DNA of 64,000 nucleotides from Tsuneonella aeria (lineage in GTDB: Bacteria > Pseudomonadota > Alphaproteobacteria > Sphingomonadales > Sphingomonadaceae): contig NZ_WTZA01000001.1 of NCBI RefSeq assembly GCF_009827495.1, positions 62,001 through 126,000 on the forward strand. Direction: 5' to 3'. Position 1 is the first letter of the stretch; every line of letters begins with the position of its first letter. Shown piece by piece: positions 36,874 through 45,875 of this stretch. A program made the translations under genes and the position numbers. The notes below the pieces were generated by a model that saw only the letters and a list, made by a program, of their open reading frames with translations, had not been told where the DNA came from and did not search any database.

Positions 36874-37433
36874 CGGTCGATCGCCTCGATTATGGCAACT
36901 GCCGTGTCGCGGTGGGGCATCTGGTCGCTGGTCACATGAACCGGCGCTTCGGCATAGACCGGCGCCCGCTCGCGGTGCAGGCGTGCGAGAATTTCGGCAG
37001 GATCGCCGCCGCGCAGCAGGGGCCGGCTGTCGCGCCGTCCGGTCCGCGCCACCAGCGTGTCGATGGCGCAGTCGATCCACACCGCGATGCCGGCCGCGTT
37101 CACCAGCGCGCGGGTTTCGGGATTGACGTAAGCGCCCCCGCCGGTGGCGATCACGCCGTAGCCTTCGTGCATCAACCGGCCGATGACGCGGCGTTCCCCG
37201 TCGCGAAAGTGATCCTCGCCGAACCGTTCGAAGATTTCGGAAACGCTCATCGCAGCGGCCCGTTCGATCTCCTCGTCCGCATCGACGAAACTGGTATCGA
37301 GAAGTTCGGCAAGCTTGCGGCCGACCGTGGATTTGCCCACCCCCATCAAGCCCACCAGCACGATCGGACGATCGAGCCGACGGCCGATCACGCCAATTTC
37401 GGCGGCGGAAAGGTTCCGGGTTGTAACGCGCAT
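36864..37433 (-). CDS. aroK: Shikimate kinase
   Basis: This 189-residue P-loop kinase phosphorylates shikimate. Walker A is GLMGVGKSTVG, followed by FVDADEEIE, the shikimate-binding FRDGERRVI and GGGAYVNPETR, and the lid GRRDSRPLL. The ATG at 37433 was chosen because it leaves a short N-terminal extension before the P-loop, as in homologues. It precedes aroB and diverges from a small membrane protein gene at 37538. Confidence 0.95.
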   Translation of the reverse strand: MRVTTRNLSAAEIGVIGRRLDRPIVLVGLMGVGKSTVGRKLAELLDTSFVDADEEIERAAAMSVSEIFERFGEDHFRDGERRVIGRLMHEGYGVIATGGGAYVNPETRALVNAAGIAVWIDCAIDTLVARTGRRDSRPLLRGGDPAEILARLHRERAPVYAEAPVHVTSDQMPHRDTAVAIIEAIDRWL

Positions 37434-37537
37434 TGCCGCTGCGACTATAGATGCGCTAGGGCGCGTGCAACCATGCACGCCGGGACACATGAGCCCGCTC
37501 TTTTCGGGTTTGCTTTTTTGGGGTTCGCCTTTTGCCG

Positions 37538-37672
37538 ATGATGGACAAGCGGGTCGGTTGGATCGCTGCGGCGCTGTGCCTGGCGCTGCTGACCTATGCC
37601 TGGATCGACGGCGGGGAAGAGCCGATCCGGCCGATTGTCGAACCGATCGCAGTGCCGGAAAAGGCGCGATGA
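37538..37672 (+). CDS. Small single-helix membrane protein
   Basis: This 44-codon gene (ATG at 37538 or 37541) encodes MMDKRVGWIAAALCLALLTY followed by an acidic, Pro/Ile-rich tail (DGGEEPIRPIVEPIAVPEKAR). One N-terminal hydrophobic segment makes it an inner-membrane or exported protein. Its stop overlaps the ATG of the 629-residue secreted protein (ATGA), indicating coupling. Similar short proteins before that gene occur in sphingomonads, from memory. Function unknown. Confidence 0.6.
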   Translation: MMDKRVGWIAAALCLALLTYAWIDGGEEPIRPIVEPIAVPEKAR

Positions 37673-39558
37673 AGCGGGGTATCCTGTTGGCGCTGGGCGC
37701 GTCGGCACTCGTTCTCGGGTCCGGGCTGGCGATGGCGCAAGGCGCGCCGCAATCGATCCTGCCGCCCGATTTCCGGGATCCGGCGCCAACGCCGAGCCCC
37801 ACCGCGCGGCCGCCTGCTCCCGCCCAGACCGATGCGCCGGCGGCGACGACGACGTCTGTCCCAGTCATCCAGCCGATTCCAAAGGGAGCAAACAGCGGTA
37901 GCAGCAGCGCGCCCGCGCCCGCGCCCCTGCCCGATTTCGCCGGCACCCTGCCGTCTCTGGCGGAGCTGGAGCGTATGTCGACGGACGAGCTCGACGAGCT
38001 GCTCGGCCTGAAGCCCAAAGTGGACATTCCGCCCGCCGCACGCAGGGCGACCACGCGGGTGGGGGTGCTCGCGCCGTCGGAAGGCGGGCTTCCGGTGCTG
38101 TCGCTTGCCAACCAGCCCGCGTCCCTGGTGCGCGCCGCGCTCAGCGCGTCCGATGGCCCGGTCGTCTCGCGCTGGGGCCATATCCTGCTGCGGCGCGGCC
38201 TTGCGAGCCGGCTTGCGGCGCCTTCGGGCATGGATCCGATCGAATTTGCCGCGTTGCGCACCCGTACTCTCAACGCGATGGGCGAATTCGCCGCCGCCCG
38301 CGCCGTGGCTCAGGACGTGGACACGGCCAACTGGAACCCCGCGCTGACGGCCGCCGCACTCGACGCTTATATCGGCACAGCGGACCTCGTGGGCGCCTGC
38401 CCGGTGGTGCGGCTCCAGGGCAATGTGCGCGAAGACGCCAACTGGCGCCTGTTCCAGGGCATCTGCAACGCGTTCGCCGGGGAGGGCGCTCGCGCGAAGG
38501 CCGACCTCAACCGCGTACGCAGCCGGGGCCAGGCGGCGGCGATCGACGCGCTGCTGGCCCAGCGCTTCGCCGGCGCGGCGGGGCAGGGCCGGGGCGCGGT
38601 GACCATCGAATGGAACGGGGTGGATGAACTCACCCCGATGCGTTTCGCGCTGGCCAATGCGGTGGGCGAGCCGGTGCCCGATAACCTGCTGGACGATGCG
38701 GGCCCCTATTACAGCCGGGCCGCCGCGACGGCGCCCATGCTGACGCTGTCCCAACGGATAGACGCCGCCAATCTCGCCGCGCGCGAAGGGATTCTTTCGT
38801 CTACCGCCCTGGTCGATCTGTACGCGCAGGCATTCGTCGAGGAAGACCTCGACGGCCCGATCGCGACTCTCGCCGCGCGCCTGCGTCAGGCCTACGTCGG
38901 CGCGGATGCGGCGGCGCGTCTGGCGGCGATACGCGAGATCTGGGCCGGTCCCCGATCGGACGGGGAAGACGCCGCCGCGCCCGGCACGATCGACTATGCG
39001 CGGCTGATCCTTACCGCCAACGCCGCCGCGCGGGTCGAGCCTGACGAGGAATTCCTGGACGATGCCGGCAACCTGATCGCGGCCATGCTCTCAGCCGGTT
39101 TCGAGCGTGACGCGCTGCGGTGGGCGGCGCTCGTCCCCGACGGCAGCGCAGCGTGGGCGCAACTCACGTTCGCGGCACCCGGGCGACGCGATCCGGTGTC
39201 GTCCGGCGCGATCGACGATTTCATCGACGATGACGACAGCCAGGACCAACGCAAATCCCAGTTCCTGGTTGCTGGACTCGCCGGCCTCGGCCGGATGGAC
39301 GCCGACGATGTGGGCGGCTATTCGAGCGACCTCAAAATGAACCTCGGCAGCGCGACACGCTGGACCCGTGCGATCGACGCGGCAGCGGCGGTGGACAACC
39401 AGGCACTCGTGGTCTTGCTGGCGGGCCTGGGCATGCAGGGTTCCGGGTGGGACCGGATGACGGCCCGGCATCTCTATCACATCGTGGCCGCGCTCAACCG
39501 AGTCGGTCTCGAAGCGGAAGCCCGGATGATCGCGGCGGAGGCCGTGGCCCGCGGGTGA
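37669..39558 (+). CDS. Large secreted protein of unknown function
   Basis: This 629-residue protein has a signal peptide (about 1-23, ending AMA before QGAPQS), then a Pro/Ala/Thr-rich linker (about 30-85), then a long mainly helical Ala-rich body with repeated AA-rich helices that resembles TPR-like solenoids. No enzyme motif is seen. An acidic stretch (DDFIDDDDS) lies near residue 518. It is coupled to the small gene before it and to xerD after it (GTGA overlap). It seems to be a conserved alphaproteobacterial unknown; periplasmic location is inferred. Confidence 0.75.
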   Translation: MKRGILLALGASALVLGSGLAMAQGAPQSILPPDFRDPAPTPSPTARPPAPAQTDAPAATTTSVPVIQPIPKGANSGSSSAPAPAPLPDFAGTLPSLAELERMSTDELDELLGLKPKVDIPPAARRATTRVGVLAPSEGGLPVLSLANQPASLVRAALSASDGPVVSRWGHILLRRGLASRLAAPSGMDPIEFAALRTRTLNAMGEFAAARAVAQDVDTANWNPALTAAALDAYIGTADLVGACPVVRLQGNVREDANWRLFQGICNAFAGEGARAKADLNRVRSRGQAAAIDALLAQRFAGAAGQGRGAVTIEWNGVDELTPMRFALANAVGEPVPDNLLDDAGPYYSRAAATAPMLTLSQRIDAANLAAREGILSSTALVDLYAQAFVEEDLDGPIATLAARLRQAYVGADAAARLAAIREIWAGPRSDGEDAAAPGTIDYARLILTANAAARVEPDEEFLDDAGNLIAAMLSAGFERDALRWAALVPDGSAAWAQLTFAAPGRRDPVSSGAIDDFIDDDDSQDQRKSQFLVAGLAGLGRMDADDVGGYSSDLKMNLGSATRWTRAIDAAAAVDNQALVVLLAGLGMQGSGWDRMTARHLYHIVAALNRVGLEAEARMIAAEAVARG

Positions 39559-40430
39559 GCGCGGCGATCGACGATTTCCTGGCGATGCTCGCGGCCGAAC
39601 GCGGCGCTGCGGCCAACACGATCGCTGCATATCGCCGGGATCTGGTCGCGAGCGAAGCGGTGATCGGCGAGCTCGCGGCGGCGGACAAGGCCGGGATCGA
39701 ATCGCTCGCCCGGCACTGGTCCGCGCTCGCCCCGGCATCGGTCGCACGCAAGGCATCGGCCTTGCGGCAGTTCTTCGGTTTCATGGTGGACGAAGGCCGC
39801 CGACCTGACGATCCGAGCGTAGCCTTGCCTCGTCCGGCGACCCGGCGTCCGCTGCCGCGAATCCTGGATCACCGTGAAATCGAACTGCTTTTCGTGCAGG
39901 CCGAACGCGAGGCGGAAGCGGAACAGCCCGCACCCGTTCGCATGCTGACGCTGGTGGAGATGCTTTATGGTTCGGGATTGCGCGCGACCGAGCTGGTTTC
40001 GCTGCCGCTGGCGTCCGTGCCCAGGGACGCCCCCTTCCTGACCGTCATGGGGAAGGGGGGCCAGGCGCGGATGGTGCCCGTGGGTGGGCGAGCGAAGGCG
40101 GCATTGTCCCGCTGGCTGGCGGTGCGGCCCCAGGGCAAGTTCCTGTTTCCCTCGCGCGGGGGGCACCTCACCCGCATACGCCTGTTCCAGTTGTTGAAAG
40201 GCCTGGCAACGCGTGCGGGAATCGCACCGGAAAAGGTCAGCCCCCATGTGCTGCGTCATGCCTTCGCGACGCACCTGCTGGAAGGCGGGGCGGACTTGCG
40301 CGTCTTGCAGACCCTGCTCGGCCACGCGGACATAGCCACGACGCAAATCTATACCCACGTCGACTCGGCGCGATTGGTTGCGCTGGTCAACGAACGCCAC
40401 CCGCTTGCGCGGGCGGGCCGGGGCGACTAG
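39555..40430 (+). CDS. xerD: Tyrosine recombinase XerD
   Basis: This 291-residue recombinase resolves chromosome dimers at dif together with XerC. The N-terminal SAM-like core-binding domain (1-110) is followed by the catalytic domain with Arg in YGSGLRATEL, Lys in GKGGQARMVP, HVLRHAFATHLLEGG, GHADIATTQIY and the tyrosine in IYTHV. The GTG start overlaps the previous stop (GTGA). XerD versus XerC is assigned by general resemblance and by the linkage to accA seen in related genomes. Confidence 0.88.
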   Translation: MSAAIDDFLAMLAAERGAAANTIAAYRRDLVASEAVIGELAAADKAGIESLARHWSALAPASVARKASALRQFFGFMVDEGRRPDDPSVALPRPATRRPLPRILDHREIELLFVQAEREAEAEQPAPVRMLTLVEMLYGSGLRATELVSLPLASVPRDAPFLTVMGKGGQARMVPVGGRAKAALSRWLAVRPQGKFLFPSRGGHLTRIRLFQLLKGLATRAGIAPEKVSPHVLRHAFATHLLEGGADLRVLQTLLGHADIATTQIYTHVDSARLVALVNERHPLARAGRGD

Positions 40431-40439
40431 CTGCGCACG

Positions 40440-41387
40440 ATGCAATCCTATCTCGAATTCGAGAAGCCTGTCGCCGAGCTCGACAAGCGCATCGCCGAAC
40501 TGCGGGCGGCTGCCGCGGGCGATGATGTCGACATCTCGGCGGAGCTCGCGCGGCTCGAGGCGAAGAGCCGCGAATTGCTCGGAACCACGTATGGCGCGCT
40601 GACGCCGTGGCAGAAGACGCAGGTAGCGCGCCATCCGCAGCGCCCGCACTTTCGCGATTACGTGGCCCACGCTTTCGACGAATTCATTCCGCTCGGCGGG
40701 GACCGGCTCTACGGTGACGACCAAGCGATCATGGGCGGGCTGGCCTCGCTGGGTGGGCGCAAGGTGGTGCTGATCGGCCATGAAAAGGGCAACGACACCG
40801 AAAGCCGCATCCGGCACAACTTCGGGATGGGCAAGCCGGAAGGATATCGCAAGGCGATCCGGCTGATGGAACTGGCGGGCCGCTTCGGGCTGCCCGTGGT
40901 TACCCTGGTCGACACGTCCGGCGCGTTCCCGGGGATCGAGGCGGAGGAGCGCGGCCAGGCCGAAGCGATCGCACGCTCGACCGAGGCGTGCCTGGCGCTG
41001 CCAGTGCCGATGGTCGCCGCCATCGTGGGCGAAGGCGGATCGGGCGGCGCGGTGGCCCTGGCGAGTGCCGAACGCGTATTGATGATGGAACACGCGGTCT
41101 ATTCGGTGATCAGCCCGGAAGGCTGCGCTTCGATCCTGTGGCGCACGGCTGAAAAGGCGCCCGATGCGGCCGAGGCCATGAAGGTGACGGCGCAGCACCT
41201 GGAAAAGCTGGGCGTGATCGATCGTATCGTCCCCGAGCCTTTCGGCGGTGCGCAGCGCGATCCGGCGGGCGCGGCACAGGCCCTGGGCGCCGCCATCGGG
41301 GAAGAGCTCGACGCGCTTTCCGCGCTCGACCCGGCGACCCTGCGCCGCAAACGGGAAGATCGTTTTCTAGCCATCGGCAGTAACTGA
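40440..41387 (+). CDS. accA: Acetyl-CoA carboxylase carboxyltransferase subunit alpha
   Basis: This 315-residue subunit makes malonyl-CoA for fatty acid synthesis. It shows the AccA pattern: an N-terminal coiled region ([20 protein letters not shown]), then [52 protein letters not shown] and [13 protein letters not shown]. It starts 10 bases after xerD. The AccD partner is not in this window. Confidence 0.95.
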   Translation: MQSYLEFEKPVAELDKRIAELRAAAAGDDVDISAELARLEAKSRELLGTTYGALTPWQKTQVARHPQRPHFRDYVAHAFDEFIPLGGDRLYGDDQAIMGGLASLGGRKVVLIGHEKGNDTESRIRHNFGMGKPEGYRKAIRLMELAGRFGLPVVTLVDTSGAFPGIEAEERGQAEAIARSTEACLALPVPMVAAIVGEGGSGGAVALASAERVLMMEHAVYSVISPEGCASILWRTAEKAPDAAEAMKVTAQHLEKLGVIDRIVPEPFGGAQRDPAGAAQALGAAIGEELDALSALDPATLRRKREDRFLAIGSN

Positions 41388-41488
41388 CCGCCGGCGAGCA
41401 GGGGAACCAAGCCCCGGCCGTGCGTGTTCCAAGGTGCGTATCGCAAACCGCGGCGGGGGTGGATCGCCGCACACCTTGGAGATTACCG

Positions 41489-42970
41489 ATGTTCCATTCC
41501 CGACTGCCGTGGCGGCACGCGGCCCTATACGTGAGTGTCGCGGGTCTCGCATTGAGTGGTTGCGCCACCACGGCTGAAGCGCAGAGCGGCGGGGCAACGA
41601 CGATCACTCAGGCAGAGGCACGCCAAGGCGCACAGGCGCATCCGCAGCTCCTGCAGGAATTCGGCGGCGCGATGACCGGGCCCCAGGCCCAGTATGTCGA
41701 GCAGGTCGGGAAGAACATCGCGGTGCGATCCAGCCTTTCGAACGCGCGCGACGCGTTCACGGTTTCCCTCCTGAACAGCTCGGTGAACAACGCGTTCGCC
41801 ATCCCGGGTGGCTACATCTACACGACGCGCCAGCTTGTCGCGCTTATGAACAACGAGGCGGAGCTTGCCGGCGTCCTCGGGCACGAAGTCGGCCACGTGG
41901 CCGCACGGCATTCGCAGCGCCGCCAGCAGACGTCGACGCGCAACTCGATCCTTGGCGTGCTCGGGTCGGTCCTCGCCGGTGCGGTGCTGGGTAATAGCCA
42001 GGCCGGCCAGCTGCTGACGCAGGGAATCCAGCAGGGTACGCAAATGCTCACGCTGAGCTTCTCCCGCAACCAGGAAATTGAGGCGGACCGGCTCGGTATC
42101 CAGTACCTCCGCGCCGCCGGTTACGATCCGCGCGCGATGGGCACCGTGTTGCAGAGCCTGGCTGCACAGAACGCGCTGGATGCCTCGCTCCAGGGGCGCC
42201 GAGACGCGACTATCCCCCAATGGGCCTCGACTCACCCGGATCCGGCAAGCCGCGTGCGTTCCGCGCTGCAACTTGCCGGTAATGCGACGGGCATTACCAA
42301 TCGCGACACTTTCCTGGCCCGTATCGACGGGCTGACTTACGGCGACGATCCGGCCCAGGGCGTGATCGAAGGCAATCAGTTCATCCATCCCCAGCTTCGC
42401 TTCGCCTTCGCCGCGCCGAACGGGTTCTACATGGTGAACGGGACTCGGGCGGTTTCGATCAACGGGCAGAGCGGCCAGGCGCAGCTCACCACCGCCGCCT
42501 ACAACGGCAATCTGGAAACATACGTCCGGCAGGCCTTTGCCGGCCTGAGCCAGAACCAGCAGATTGCGCCGCAGACCTTGCAGCGCACGACCGTTAACGG
42601 GCTGCCGGCCATGTATGGCCTGACCCGGGTCAATTCCGGCAACGGACAGGTGGATGTTACCGTGTTCGCCTATGAATTCGCGCCCAACCAGGCGTACCAT
42701 TTCGTAGGGATCACGCAGGCTGGGCGATCGGGCGTGTTCACGCCGATGTTCAATTCAATGCGGCGTATCAACGCGAACGAGGCGGCGGGGGTGGTGCCCC
42801 GGGTCATCGATGTTGTAACCGTGGGGCCCCGCGACACCGTGCAAACGCTCGCTGGCCGGATGGCCTATACCAGTGCGCAGGAGCAGCGCTTCCGGGTGCT
42901 GAACGGTCTTTCATCCAGTGCGACCGTCGTCCCAGGGCAGAAGGTGAAGCTGGTGGTGCGGGGGCGCTAG
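41489..42970 (+). CDS. M48 family metalloprotease, lipoprotein
   Basis: This 493-residue protein starts with a lipoprotein signal (LALSGC, modified Cys25). The M48 zinc site is HEVGH (132-136), with the third ligand in EIEADRLG. The middle (~290-430) is a beta-rich domain. The C-terminal ~55 residues (VVTVGPRDTVQTLAGRMAY ... RVLNGL ... VVPGQKVKLVV) look like a degenerate LysM peptidoglycan-binding domain. A role in outer-membrane quality control, as in BepA-like proteins, is likely but inferred. GGAG lies 8 bases before the ATG at 41489; longer in-frame starts are rejected because the signal would be displaced. Confidence 0.9.
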   Translation: MFHSRLPWRHAALYVSVAGLALSGCATTAEAQSGGATTITQAEARQGAQAHPQLLQEFGGAMTGPQAQYVEQVGKNIAVRSSLSNARDAFTVSLLNSSVNNAFAIPGGYIYTTRQLVALMNNEAELAGVLGHEVGHVAARHSQRRQQTSTRNSILGVLGSVLAGAVLGNSQAGQLLTQGIQQGTQMLTLSFSRNQEIEADRLGIQYLRAAGYDPRAMGTVLQSLAAQNALDASLQGRRDATIPQWASTHPDPASRVRSALQLAGNATGITNRDTFLARIDGLTYGDDPAQGVIEGNQFIHPQLRFAFAAPNGFYMVNGTRAVSINGQSGQAQLTTAAYNGNLETYVRQAFAGLSQNQQIAPQTLQRTTVNGLPAMYGLTRVNSGNGQVDVTVFAYEFAPNQAYHFVGITQAGRSGVFTPMFNSMRRINANEAAGVVPRVIDVVTVGPRDTVQTLAGRMAYTSAQEQRFRVLNGLSSSATVVPGQKVKLVVRGR

Positions 42971-43002
42971 GGTCCCTGCCAGCTATCCGACACAAACGAA
43001 AA

Positions 43003-43028
43003 GTGCGGCGGGATCGCTCCCGCCGCAC
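43003..43028. terminator. Bidirectional terminator between the protease and pilin genes
   Basis: A perfect 11-bp stem pairs GTGCGGCGGGA with TCCCGCCGCAC around TCGC. On the minus strand it is followed by TTTTCGTTT, so it should end the pilin transcript. It can also serve the plus-strand protease gene that stops at 42970. Confidence 0.85.
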
Positions 43029-43054
43029 CTCGTATCTCCGGTCGGAGGAAAGGC

Positions 43055-43225
43055 TTAGTTGCCCTTCGCCATCTCGGTGCTGACCTTCTTGAAGGTCGTG
43101 CTGAGCTGGTTGCCCAGGCCCTGCATCGCGACGATCGCGGCGATGGCGATCAGAGCAGCAATGAGGCCGTATTCGATTGCGGTCGCGCCTTCTTCGTCGC
43201 GAACGAGATTCTTGATGAACTGCAT
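43055..43225 (-). CDS. Flp family type IVb pilin (first copy)
   Basis: This 56-residue prepilin begins with a short basic leader (MQFIKNLVRDEEG), then the processing site and motif G/ATAIEYGLIAALIAIAAIV. Gly precedes cleavage and Glu-Tyr follows at +4/+5, as in Flp/TadV substrates. A hydrophobic helix and a small hydrophilic C-terminus follow. AGGAGA lies 6 bases before the ATG. The next minus-strand pilin is directly upstream. No tad/cpa assembly genes are in the window, so assembly genes must lie elsewhere. Confidence 0.93.
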   Translation of the reverse strand: MQFIKNLVRDEEGATAIEYGLIAALIAIAAIVAMQGLGNQLSTTFKKVSTEMAKGN

Positions 43226-43342
43226 TTGACGTCTCCTGGTTCAGTCTTCGCTACCCGGCCCATGCCGCACCCAATTAACGGCCTGGACATTTCGGGAAGA
43301 TACGGATTTGAAGTTGATAAATTACTAACCGATCCACCCTGT

Positions 43343-43519
43343 TTACTTGCTCGCTTCGGCCATCTTGCTGCTGACACTGTTCCACATCGTGATCGTGGCG
43401 GTCCCGAAGTTCTGAACTGCGGTCAGCATGGCAATGAAAATCAAAGCGAGGATCAGGCCATATTCGACGGCTGTTGCCCCCGACGTATCGCTGGCAATCT
43501 GTCTTAGAAGTATGCGCAT
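43343..43519 (-). CDS. Flp family type IVb pilin (second copy)
   Basis: This 58-residue prepilin has the leader MRILLRQIASDTSG followed by ATAVEYGLILALIFIAMLTAV, again with Glu-Tyr after the cleavage Gly. It is diverged from the first copy in leader and C-terminus (WNSVSSKMAEASK). It lies 117 bases upstream of the first copy on the same strand and diverges from mutT. The 117-base spacer is AT-rich and could hold a separate promoter for the first pilin. Confidence 0.9.
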   Translation of the reverse strand: MRILLRQIASDTSGATAVEYGLILALIFIAMLTAVQNFGTATITMWNSVSSKMAEASK

Positions 43520-43599
43520 CGGCGTTCTTCTGCTCCATGGCCTGCGGCCTGATCGCCGTCGCTTCTGCGCGCTGGCGAGTTAAGAAAGGGTTTCCTTGC

Positions 43600-44019
43600 G
43601 TGTCCGAACTGGAAAATTCTCCGACACGCATGGCGGTGGTTGCGGGCGCGCTCAGGCGACCGGACGGCCGCTGGCTCCTGGGGAAGCGGCCCGCGGGCAA
43701 GCATCACGCGGGCCTGTGGGAATTTCCCGGCGGGAAGGTCGAAGCGGGGGAATCGCCGGAACACGCCCTGATACGGGAGCTCGCGGAGGAGCTGGGAATC
43801 CGGGTCGATTCTGCGGCAATTTCCCATCTGGCCGTCGCGGAGGCAGCCGCGGACGGCGATCATCCCGCGGTTGTCATCACGCTTTACACCGTCGCCCGCT
43901 GGGGAGGCGTCCCCACGGCGCATGACGGGGCGGAAATCGCCTGGTTCGGACCTGCGGCAATGGTGGAACTACCGATGCCGCCGCTCGATGTCGTGCTGCG
44001 AACCCACTTGCCCGGTTGA
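43600..44019 (+). CDS. mutT: MutT-type Nudix hydrolase (8-oxo-dGTP diphosphatase)
   Basis: This 139-residue protein removes oxidised guanine nucleotides. The Nudix box GGKVEAGESPEHALIRELAEELGI lies at about 44-67, preceded by LLGKRPAGKHHAGLWEFPGG as in MutT. The GTG at 43600 has AGAAAGGG about 9 bases upstream; a later in-frame ATG at 43630 would remove ten residues. It diverges from the pilin genes and lies just before tRNA-Arg. Exact substrate is inferred from MutT resemblance. Confidence 0.88.
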   Translation: MSELENSPTRMAVVAGALRRPDGRWLLGKRPAGKHHAGLWEFPGGKVEAGESPEHALIRELAEELGIRVDSAAISHLAVAEAAADGDHPAVVITLYTVARWGGVPTAHDGAEIAWFGPAAMVELPMPPLDVVLRTHLPG

Positions 44020-44087
44020 ACGGGAAAAGGCGCCGGATAAGGGATTGCCAACCCTGGGCAGCCTGCCTATGTGGCGCCCTCCAATGC

Positions 44088-44164
44088 GCGCCCGTAGCTC
44101 AGCTGGATAGAGCATCAGACTACGAATCTGAGGGTCGGACGTTCGAATCGTTCCGGGCGCGCCA
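44088..44164 (+). tRNA. tRNA-Arg (anticodon ACG)
   Basis: A 77-base cloverleaf with acceptor stem GCGCCCG/CGGGCGC, a D-arm, the anticodon loop CUACGAA (anticodon ACG), the T-loop GTTCGAATC and an encoded CCA end. It reads CGU, and CGC/CGA if A34 is modified to inosine. Confidence 0.95.
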
Positions 44165-44171
44165 TTCATTC

Positions 44172-44203
44172 CAGGCCGTCTTCCCGATTGGGGAGGCGGC
44201 CTG
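44172..44203 (+). terminator. Terminator after tRNA-Arg
   Basis: A 14-bp stem (CAGGCCGTCTTCCC with GGGGAGGCGGCCTG, two G-U pairs) around GATT is followed by AATTGTTTT. It begins 7 bases after the tRNA CCA end. Confidence 0.85.
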
Positions 44204-44336
44204 AATTGTTTTGCTCGCCCGCCCGCGGGCCGGCGCGCCCCAAGGGCAGCCCCGTCCACCCGGGCCCTTCCACCCGGGCGCTCCACGCGCTAGCCACTCC
44301 CCGCGTCATCGCCTGACAGAAGGGGGCAAGCAGGTT

Positions 44337-45875
44337 TTGGACGAAACTGGACAACCCGCCGCAGAGTGTACGTTCAACGACAAATCCGCCGAACCGGGCG
44401 TATGGCGCTATGCGAAGGCCGCGCGGGCGAGCGTGATCGTCGATGCCGAAAACTATTTCGGCTTCATGCAGACCGCGATGCTCCAGGCCCGCCGCAGGAT
44501 CATGCTGGTCGGCTGGGACTTCGATACGCGGATTCACCTCGCTGTAGGCCGCCGCTGGTTCAGCCGCCCGTTCCGCCGTGAATACCCCCGCCGCCTGGGT
44601 AGCTTTCTCGTCTGGCTGGCGCGGCATCATCGCGGGCTGGAGATTTGCATTCTCAAGTGGGGGCTGGGTGTTTTCCAGTTCCTCACCCGCGGATACATGA
44701 TCGTGGATGTGCTTCGGATGGCGCGCGTCGACGGCATCACGTTCAACTTCGACAGCCATCACCCGGTGGGATGTTCACATCATCAGAAGATCGTCGTGAT
44801 CGATGATCAACTGGCGGTCTGCGGCGGAATCGACATGACCCAGGATCGCTGGGACACCCGGGATCATCGCGAAAAGGATCGTCGGCGCCGCCGGCCGCAC
44901 GGCCGCAGGTATGGGCCGTGGCACGATGCGACGATGATGATGGAAGGCGATATCGCCCATCAGCTTGGTGTGTTGAGCCGCGAACGGTGGGCAACGGCAG
45001 GCGGGTCCCAATTGGAAGCGGCGGAAGCAAGCGGCGAAAGCCTGTGGCCCGAGAAACTGCCTGTCCAGTTCGAGAACGTCGAAATCGGCATCGCACGCAC
45101 ACGCGCCGAATACGATGGGTGCCCCGAAATCCGCGAGATCGAGGATCTGCTGGTCGCCCAGATCGGGCAGGCGAAACGATTCATCTATTCGGAGAACCAG
45201 TATTTCACCTCCCCCCGGGTCGCCGAAGCGATCACCGCGCGGCTGAAGGAGGAAAACCCGCCCGAGATCGTCATGGTGCAGCCCGATGCCGCCGATGGGT
45301 GGCTGGAGCAGCAGGCCATGGACCACGCGCGCAACTGCCTGCTCCATGCCATCCACGAAGTCGACAGCAAGGGCCGCTTCGCCATGTTCGTGCCTTACAC
45401 GGGCGAGACGAAGATCTACGTCCACGCCAAGCTGACGATCATCGACGACCGCATCCTCCGGATCGGCTCGGCCAACTGGAACAACCGGTCCATGGGCCTC
45501 GATAGCGAATGCGATGTGTTCATCGATTGCGACCGTCCCGGTAACGATCACGCCTGCGACGCGATCACCGCTCTGCGTTGCTCCTTGCTGGCGGAGCATT
45601 GCGGACTGGAGGAGGCGGATGTCGCCCGACTGCTCGAGGCCGATCCATCGATGCTGAACCTCATCAACACGCATGGGCAGCTCAATTCCCGCCAACTCCG
45701 CCGGTTCGAGCCTCCGCCGGTCGGCGAGATCGAAGGGGCGCTGGCCGAATCGCAGATCCTTGATCCCGAACACCCCGACCTGATGCTGGAACCGTTTGCC
45801 AAGGGAGGACTGATGAAGCAGGGCAGCCTGGTCCGGCGCGCCTACGACCGCGCAAAACGAGGATTCGGGAAATGA
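44337..45875 (+). CDS. Phospholipase D-like (HKD) protein
   Basis: This 512-residue protein has two HKD motifs, HHQKIVVIDD near residue 145 and HAKLTIIDD near residue 365, the pair that forms one active site in phospholipase D and cardiolipin synthase. GSANWNNRSMGLDSE follows the second. No signal peptide is evident. The TTG at 44337 is chosen because the upstream open frame runs through the tRNA terminator; GGGGG lies about 10 bases before it. It resembles the cytoplasmic PLD-type proteins more than ClsA, which has N-terminal helices. Its stop overlaps the folE ATG. Confidence 0.85.
   Translation: MDETGQPAAECTFNDKSAEPGVWRYAKAARASVIVDAENYFGFMQTAMLQARRRIMLVGWDFDTRIHLAVGRRWFSRPFRREYPRRLGSFLVWLARHHRGLEICILKWGLGVFQFLTRGYMIVDVLRMARVDGITFNFDSHHPVGCSHHQKIVVIDDQLAVCGGIDMTQDRWDTRDHREKDRRRRRPHGRRYGPWHDATMMMEGDIAHQLGVLSRERWATAGGSQLEAAEASGESLWPEKLPVQFENVEIGIARTRAEYDGCPEIREIEDLLVAQIGQAKRFIYSENQYFTSPRVAEAITARLKEENPPEIVMVQPDAADGWLEQQAMDHARNCLLHAIHEVDSKGRFAMFVPYTGETKIYVHAKLTIIDDRILRIGSANWNNRSMGLDSECDVFIDCDRPGNDHACDAITALRCSLLAEHCGLEEADVARLLEADPSMLNLINTHGQLNSRQLRRFEPPPVGEIEGALAESQILDPEHPDLMLEPFAKGGLMKQGSLVRRAYDRAKRGFGK

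Noticed and set aside
37494..37517. Hairpin with T-rich tail before the 44-residue gene
   Set aside because: The stem is only four bases (CCCG/CGGG) and no plus-strand gene ends there.
44211..44336. N-terminal extension of the phospholipase D-like gene
   Set aside because: The frame overlaps the tail of the tRNA terminator and is a Pro/Arg-rich stretch unlike the family.
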